Positions 33,490 to 38,389 of a DNA stretch of 38,389 nucleotides are shown here, one piece after another; the stretch's first letter is position 1, and each line of letters starts with the position of its first letter. Below the pieces are notes generated by a model. It worked only from the letters and a program-made list of their open reading frames with translations, searched no databases and was not told where the DNA came from. A program made the translations under genes and the position numbers. The DNA is from Parvibaculum sp. (GTDB lineage: Bacteria > Pseudomonadota > Alphaproteobacteria > Parvibaculales > Parvibaculaceae), in assembly GCA_030649335.1 (NCBI GenBank), contig JAUSLL010000049.1, forward strand, positions 1-38,389. Reading direction: 5' to 3'.

Positions 33490-36285
33490 TCATTCCGCCG
33501 CCGCCACTTCCGGTTTGCGGCGCGAGCGGGCGGGCCGTGCGTTTTGCGTGGGGTCAGCGAGCGCCTCCAGCAGATGGCGCTCGACGGCTTTCTTCTTATT
33601 GGCGTTCGTGACCTTGTGGCCGATCACGTCTTTCACATAGAAGACGTCCACCGCGCGTTCGCCATAGGTCGTGATATGAGCCGAGCCGATGGTAAGGCCG
33701 AGATGGAACAGCGCCTTGGTGAGCGCATGCACAAGGCCCGGACGATCAAGCCCGTTCACTTCGATGACCGTGTAGGTGTCCGACGCCTCATTATCGATAT
33801 AGACAAGCGGTGCGATGGAGAAAGCATCTGCTCTGTTCTCACCCTTGAAGCGCTGGTCGATCATTTCCGGCGGCAGCACTTCACCCGCCAGCACTTTGCG
33901 GATTGTGTCTTCAAGCCGCTGGATGCGGCGCGGTTCGGCAATCGCACCGCCCGCCTCGTCCTGCACCCAGAGCATGTCGAGCGCCATGCCGTCACGCGTC
34001 GTGAAAATCTTCGCGTCGACAATGCTCATGCCGAGAATGGCGCAGGCACCGGCAAAGCGCGAAAAAAGACCCGGATGATCCTGCGAATAGAGCGTCAGCA
34101 CCGTCACGTCGCGCGAGGGCTCAGGACGGGCTGAAATCGTCAACGCCACGTCTTGCGCTTCATTGATGAGACGCGCGTGGCGCTCATGCGTTTCAGCATC
34201 AAACGACAGCCAATAAGCGTCCGTGTGGCGCGCCTTATAGACCGCGCGCTCCGTATCGCTCCAGTCCGTGAGGCGTTCACCGAGCGCCACTTTGGCTTCC
34301 GCCACGCGACCGGCACGGTTCAACACGCCTTCTCCGCCCTGCAACAGCGCCATGGTTTCGAAATAAAGTTCACGCAGCAATTGCGCTTTCCAACCGTTCC
34401 AGACGCCGGGGCCGACTGCCTTGATGTCAACCACGGTCAAGACGAACAGAAGTTTCAAACGGCCGGGGCTTTGCACAAGGTCGGCAAAATCGCGCACCGT
34501 GCGCGGATCGGAAATATCGCGCCGCTGCGCGACGTCCGACATGACGAGATGGTTTTTCACAAGCCAGGCGACCGTTTCGGTTTCCGCCGCACTCATGCCG
34601 AGACGCGGACAGAGTTGCCGCGCGATGCGTTCGCCCGCGTCCGAATGATCTTCTTCGCGACCCTTGGCAATGTCATGCAGGAACACCGACAGATAAAGCG
34701 CATTGCGGCTTTGCAGCGTTGACATGATTTCGGTGGCAAAGGGATGGTCGTTATTCTCGCCGCCTTTTTCGACTTCGGACAAAATGCCGATGGCGCGCAG
34801 CAAATGCTCGTCGGCTGTGTAGTGGTGATACATGTTGAACTGCATCAGCGCGACGATGCGGCCGAAGTCGCGCACGAAGCGGCCAAGCACGCCCGCCTCG
34901 TTCATCAGACGCAGGGTGCGTTCGGGGTCTTTGCGCGAGGTCAGAATATCGAGGAAGAGACGGTTGGCTTCTTCGTCAGCGCGCAGCTCCGCACCGATAT
35001 ATTTCAGCGAGCGTGTCACAAGTTTCAGCGCATCGGGATGGATTTCCAATTCGTCGGCGTCAGCCACATGAAAAATGCGGATGATATTGACCGGATCTTT
35101 TTCGATCGCCTGATCTGACGTGAAATCGAGCCGCCCGCTTTCAAGCTTGAAACCCTTGATGACCTTCTTGCGCCGCAGCTTCTGCATGAAGCGGCCGATG
35201 CTTGGCTTTTTCTTGCGTTCCTGTTCTTCAAGGGCAGCACAGAAAATGCGCGTGAGATCGCCGACGTCTTTAGCCACCAGAAAATAATGCTTCATGAAAC
35301 GTTCGACGGCCTTCAGACCGGCGTGGCCATGATAGCCCAGACGGTTCGCCATCTCGGTTTGCAGATCGAACGTGATGCGTTCTTCTGCGCGGCCAGTCAG
35401 GAAATGCAATTCGCAGCGCACGGCCCAGAGAAACTCCTCCGCCTTGCGGAAGGTTGCATATTCCTCGCGTGTGAAAACACCCGCCTTAATGAGGTCGGAG
35501 GATTGTTTGACGCGGTAGAGATATTTCGAAATCCAGAACAGCGTATTGAGATCGCGCAAGCCACCTTTGCCTTCTTTGACATTGGGCTCGACGAGATAGC
35601 GGCTTTCGCCCGCGCGCGCGTGGCGCGTATCGCGCTCGGCGAGTTTGGCCTCGACAAATTCATTGCCCGTACCTTTGACGAGTTCTTCGTCAAAGCGTTT
35701 TTCGAGATCGGCATAAAGCCCCTCGTCGCCGTCGAGATAACGCGCTTCGAGAATGGCCGTGCGGATCGTGAAATCTTCGCGCGCCAGCCGCACGCAATCA
35801 GACACCGTACGTGTCGAATGGCCGACCTTGAGCCCTAAGTCCCAAAGCACATAGAGCATATATTCGACAATGCTTTCGCCCCAGGGCGTCTGCTTGTAAG
35901 GCAGCAAAAACAGAAGATCGATGTCGGAACCCGGTGCCAGCGTGCCGCGGCCATAGCCGCCGACAGCGGCGATCGACAGCAATTCCGCTTTGCTCGGGTT
36001 ATTGCTCGGATAGACATGGGTGATGGCAAAATCATGGAGCGCACGGATGATCGTGTCTTGCAGATAGCAGAGGCTTTCGGCGCAGACACGGCCGCGATGT
36101 GCGCCTTGTTCGAGGCGTTCGCGCGCCTTGAGCCGACCCGCCGTCAGCGTCTTTTTCAATTCGTCCACGAGCGCCCGTTTCATGGCTTCGGGCTCGCCCT
36201 TGTGGCGCGCAGGCAGCTTTTCGAGCGCCCTTTTGAGGCGCGCCGGATCGACGATTTCGAGAAGGCTCGGCATAGTACGGCCCAT
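33490..36285 (-). CDS. glnD: Bifunctional uridylyltransferase/uridylyl-removing enzyme GlnD
   Basis: GlnD senses glutamine and adds or removes UMP on the PII proteins, controlling nitrogen assimilation. From ATG 36285 the protein has 931 residues. The nucleotidyltransferase domain has GGYGRG at 109-114 and SDIDLL at 120-125. An HD domain (VFLHDIAKGREEDH) carries the uridylyl-removing activity. Two ACT domains lie in the last quarter (starting near DVTVLTLYSQDHPGLFSRFAG and YTVIEVNGLDRPGLVHAL), where glutamine binds. ATG 36285 has GGAG about 11 nt upstream; the GTG at 36351 would add 22 unconserved residues. It is upstream of murJ, as in related genomes. Confidence 0.97.
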   Translation of the reverse strand: MGRTMPSLLEIVDPARLKRALEKLPARHKGEPEAMKRALVDELKKTLTAGRLKARERLEQGAHRGRVCAESLCYLQDTIIRALHDFAITHVYPSNNPSKAELLSIAAVGGYGRGTLAPGSDIDLLFLLPYKQTPWGESIVEYMLYVLWDLGLKVGHSTRTVSDCVRLAREDFTIRTAILEARYLDGDEGLYADLEKRFDEELVKGTGNEFVEAKLAERDTRHARAGESRYLVEPNVKEGKGGLRDLNTLFWISKYLYRVKQSSDLIKAGVFTREEYATFRKAEEFLWAVRCELHFLTGRAEERITFDLQTEMANRLGYHGHAGLKAVERFMKHYFLVAKDVGDLTRIFCAALEEQERKKKPSIGRFMQKLRRKKVIKGFKLESGRLDFTSDQAIEKDPVNIIRIFHVADADELEIHPDALKLVTRSLKYIGAELRADEEANRLFLDILTSRKDPERTLRLMNEAGVLGRFVRDFGRIVALMQFNMYHHYTADEHLLRAIGILSEVEKGGENNDHPFATEIMSTLQSRNALYLSVFLHDIAKGREEDHSDAGERIARQLCPRLGMSAAETETVAWLVKNHLVMSDVAQRRDISDPRTVRDFADLVQSPGRLKLLFVLTVVDIKAVGPGVWNGWKAQLLRELYFETMALLQGGEGVLNRAGRVAEAKVALGERLTDWSDTERAVYKARHTDAYWLSFDAETHERHARLINEAQDVALTISARPEPSRDVTVLTLYSQDHPGLFSRFAGACAILGMSIVDAKIFTTRDGMALDMLWVQDEAGGAIAEPRRIQRLEDTIRKVLAGEVLPPEMIDQRFKGENRADAFSIAPLVYIDNEASDTYTVIEVNGLDRPGLVHALTKALFHLGLTIGSAHITTYGERAVDVFYVKDVIGHKVTNANKKKAVERHLLEALADPTQNARPARSRRKPEVAAAE

Positions 36286-36865
36286 GTGGGCGGTCTCCGG
36301 AATTTTTAACGGCACAAGAGGTACGCAGCATGACACGTCCTGCGGCCTCACGATGATCCTACAGCAAGCTAAATGATTTGGCTTATCGCGGGCTAAATCA
36401 AAGGGCGGAATTCGGGCTCAAATCTACGCTTCGTGCGGCCCTGCGGCGACCGATGATGCCCGATCATGTCCGCCAGATGACCAAGATTTCATCAGCCTCC
36501 ACGATTTTGCCACATTTCCGACAGAAAGCCGCCTCGGGCCAAGCGCGGAGTATCACCTGCGGGCAACCCCGCCGTTCACCCAAGGTGCCCGGCTTATTTG
36601 AGAGGCAAAAGCTCCTGAAAATCCACCCCCCAAGTTCGAACTCCATGTCTGAGGCCTGACCGGAAACCCACCATAAAAAGGATAAGAAGGAAGCGACCCC
36701 CGCCATCGTCAGATAGAGCGACGAGCGGATAAACCTTCCACGGGTGAAACTTGCGGCACGTCCGGCGAAGACGTGCCGCTTTTTCTTGTCTTGCCAATGG
36801 CGGCTTCCCCCCTCTATGTCTAAAGCGGTTCCAGACACTGCTTCCAAAAAGACAGGCCGCCCGCT
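36286..36865. other. glnD/methyltransferase intergenic region with no confident gene
   Basis: This 580-nt stretch holds the glnD leader on the minus strand and an intrinsic terminator on the plus strand (36753-36784) with no clear plus-strand gene before it. A minus-strand open frame could give an 80-residue protein (36464-36706). It has one hydrophobic segment and a CRKCG pair near its end, but it lacks a ribosome site and runs on from an antisense shadow of the methyltransferase. A plus-strand frame of 93 codons (36378-36659) has no recognisable features. I consider both doubtful. Confidence 0.5.
36753..36784 (+). terminator. Strong intrinsic terminator without an upstream gene
   Basis: GCGGCACGTC (36753-36762) pairs perfectly with GACGTGCCGC (36770-36779), with a 7-nt loop, followed by TTTTT. 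It acts on the plus strand. The nearest plus-strand gene to the left is the Lrp regulator, 5 kb away, and it converges on minus-strand genes. The terminator therefore implies a short plus-strand transcript starting in 36352-36700, or protects the methyltransferase from readthrough of such a transcript. Confidence 0.85.
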
Positions 36866-37594
36866 TTGCCGCAGAACACCGAGATCGACAGTTTCAAGAT
36901 TTTCAGCCGCCTGGTGCAGGGCTGGTGGAAGGACCGGGGCCAGTTTTCGCGCAAGAAGATCGCGCGCGACTGTCCGATCTGCGCCTATCACGGCACGTTT
37001 TTGTCGGTCGGTCGTCCGTCGCGCTGGGACACGCGCTGCCCCAATTGCGGAAGCCGCGAACGCCACCGCCTGATCCAGCTCTGGCTCAATGACAATGGCG
37101 TCGATCTCGGGACCAAATCGATCCTGCAATTCGGGCCCGAAAAATGGCTGATGCGGGCGATGAAGAACAACCCCGCCTATGAGCCCGCCGACCTCTATTC
37201 ACCGATTGCGAAATTCCGTCTCGACATCACCAAGATCGACCGGCCGGACAATCATTTCGACGTGGTGATCGCCAATCATGTGTTTGAGCATGTGGACGAA
37301 GACGCCAAGGCCATGTCGGAAATGTTCCGCATCCTGAAGCCCGGCGGCATCGGCTTTTTCTCCGTGCCGATCAATCTGTCGCGCGAAGAAACCTACGAGA
37401 ACGCCGCCATCACCGACCCCGACGAGCGCATGGTGCATTTCGGCGGCACCGACCACCGCCGCTTCTATGGTCGCGACTTCAAGGCAAAGCTCGAAGCTGT
37501 CGGTTTCAAGGTGGAGGAATACCGCCGCGCACCGCATGAAGAAATGAAATGGGGCTTGCTGCGGGATGAGTGCATCTACGTCGCGCGGAAGTAA
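36866..37594 (+). CDS. SAM-dependent methyltransferase with N-terminal zinc ribbon
   Basis: The 242-residue protein has a four-cysteine zinc ribbon at its N-terminus: CPIC (Cys36, Cys39) and CPNCGSRERHR (Cys58, Cys61). A class I methyltransferase domain follows. Motif I is degenerate (ILQFGPEKWL in place of the usual glycine-rich loop). Later segments FDVVIANHVFEHV, MFRILKPGGIGFFSVPI and GGTDHRRFYGRDF are typical of the Methyltransf_11 group and often occur in surface-glycan gene sets. The acceptor is unknown. The only start in this frame after the stop at 36821 is TTG at 36866, with weak ribosome site; an ATG at 36816 is in another frame. It converges on mutS across a REP-like element. Family call good, role unknown. 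Confidence 0.85.
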   Translation: MPQNTEIDSFKIFSRLVQGWWKDRGQFSRKKIARDCPICAYHGTFLSVGRPSRWDTRCPNCGSRERHRLIQLWLNDNGVDLGTKSILQFGPEKWLMRAMKNNPAYEPADLYSPIAKFRLDITKIDRPDNHFDVVIANHVFEHVDEDAKAMSEMFRILKPGGIGFFSVPINLSREETYENAAITDPDERMVHFGGTDHRRFYGRDFKAKLEAVGFKVEEYRRAPHEEMKWGLLRDECIYVARK

Positions 37595-37601
37595 GTAAAG
37601 A

Positions 37602-37694
37602 CCCTCACCCCGACCCTCTCCCAGAGGGAGAGGGGGAAGAAAGTCGAACTCGCGCCCGATAGCCCTCTCCCTCTGGGAGAGGGTTGGGTGAGGG
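37602..37694. repeat. Paired REP-like inverted repeat between methyltransferase and mutS
   Basis: Two arms, 37602-37634 and 37663-37694, are reverse complements at all but about two positions. Each arm contains a CCCTCTCCC...GGGAGAGGG hairpin plus a CCCTCACCC/GGGTGAGGG outer part, around a 28-nt centre. The element fills almost the entire 105-nt gap between two convergent genes, so it may also act as a two-way terminator. It has the same architecture as 33336-33462, with a different arm sequence. Confidence 0.88.
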
Positions 37695-37699
37695 CCTTT

Positions 37700-38389
37700 C
37701 TATTCTTTCCCCAACAACCCCTTCAACCGGTATAGCGCCTCAAGCGCGTCCCTCGGCGTCAACTCATCGGGATTGATAGCCTTCAGTTCCGCTTCCGCCG
37801 CGCTCTCTTTGGACGCCAGCGGTGCCGGTTTCGCGCTTGCCGAGAACAACGGCAGATCATCGATCAGCGTCGCGGCGTTGCGCCCCTGATCGCCCTTCTC
37901 CAAGGCGCTCAACACTTGCTGCGCCCGCGCGATGACGGCATGGGGCAGCCCTGCGAGTTTTGCCACCTGAATGCCGTAGGAGCGATCCGCAGCGCCAGCC
38001 GCCACTTCATGCAGGAAGACAACGTCGCCTTCCCATTCCTTGACGCGCATCGTTGCATTCGTCAGGCGTTCGAGCTTTTCGCTTAAGGCCGTCAGCTCGT
38101 GGTAATGCGTGGCGAAAAGCGCGCGTGATTTATTCGTTGCGTGGAGATGCTCAACGGCTGCCCACGCAATCGACAACCCGTCGAACGTCGCCGTGCCGCG
38201 TCCGATTTCGTCGAGGATAACGAGCGCACGCGGGCCCGCCTGATTGAGGATCGCGGCGGTCTCCACCATCTCGACCATGAAGGTGGAACGCCCGCGCGCC
38301 AAATCATCGGCTGCACCAACGCGAGAGAACAAGCGATCCACCGTGCCGATATGTGCTTCGTCGGCGGGCACGAAGCTGCCCATCTGCGC
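37700..38389 (-). CDS. mutS: DNA mismatch repair protein MutS, N-terminus beyond window edge
   Basis: MutS recognises mismatches and starts repair. Only the last ~229 residues are in the window. They contain the end of the ATPase domain: [30 protein letters not shown], the signature STFMVEM, Walker [24 protein letters not shown] and the ATHYHEL switch His. The C-terminal tail follows. The Walker A motif and the mismatch-binding domains lie to the right of 38389. The stop is TAG at 37700-37702. Identification is secure. Confidence 0.98.
   Translation of the reverse strand, partial: AQMGSFVPADEAHIGTVDRLFSRVGAADDLARGRSTFMVEMVETAAILNQAGPRALVILDEIGRGTATFDGLSIAWAAVEHLHATNKSRALFATHYHELTALSEKLERLTNATMRVKEWEGDVVFLHEVAAGAADRSYGIQVAKLAGLPHAVIARAQQVLSALEKGDQGRNAATLIDDLPLFSASAKPAPLASKESAAEAELKAINPDELTPRDALEALYRLKGLLGKE

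Noticed and set aside
36816..36866. ATG-started N-terminus (MSKAVPDTASKK) of the methyltransferase in another frame, joined by a frameshift at an A run
   Set aside because: There is no ribosome site before the ATG and no sign that relatives need these residues. A simple TTG start explains the gene.

Overview
The window reads as a block of alphaproteobacterial chromosome, most like the Hyphomicrobiales and relatives. The evidence is the gene order (mutS, glnD, murJ, trpS, usp, nfu, tsaB-rimI-fur-plsC-miaB-phoH-ybeY-corC-lnt-xre-metK-trmB, rimP-nusA-ylxR-infB-rbfA-truB-rpsO-pnp), the Mur-like Fur protein, the long alphaproteobacterial IF2 and a DUF2333 gene. GC content looks high. I cannot fix the genus from sequence alone. 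Almost all housekeeping genes lie on the minus strand, so transcription runs from right to left.

Layout from left to right. Positions 1-9353 hold the translation and RNA-turnover operon (rimP to pnp, pnp cut by the window edge). It is preceded by a promoter, a small hairpin and an intrinsic terminator (9404-9524) that look like an attenuated leader or a small RNA. Positions 9528-20883 hold a long run of RNA-modification, ribosome-maturation, envelope and regulatory genes, many of them overlapping. Positions 20919-26287 hold a RutE/HadB-type nitroreductase, an Nfu iron-sulfur scaffold, a GST-like protein on the plus strand, a universal stress protein, a DUF2333 membrane protein and trpS.

Positions 26288-31763 look accessory. 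A catalase, a large autotransporter with repeats and an Lrp/AsnC regulator sit between trpS and murJ, which are often close neighbours in related genomes. The catalase has a clear promoter flanked by two similar TTAGAA dyads. The divergent gap between the autotransporter and the Lrp gene carries two identical-form palindromes (CCGAA-N5-TTCGG) whose centres are 41 bp apart. Positions 31764-38389 return to the backbone: murJ, glnD, a zinc-ribbon methyltransferase on the plus strand and the C-terminal part of mutS. This last part also holds two paired REP-like inverted repeats and a strong terminator with no obvious gene in front of it.

No tRNA, rRNA, CRISPR array, insertion sequence or phage gene was seen. 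Several genes appear to start with TTG (metK, xre, tsaB, the methyltransferase, and probably rimP and trmB). The most useful leads are regulatory and non-coding: the rimP leader, the twin palindromes, the catalase operators and the orphan terminator. I found no convincing new multi-gene system.
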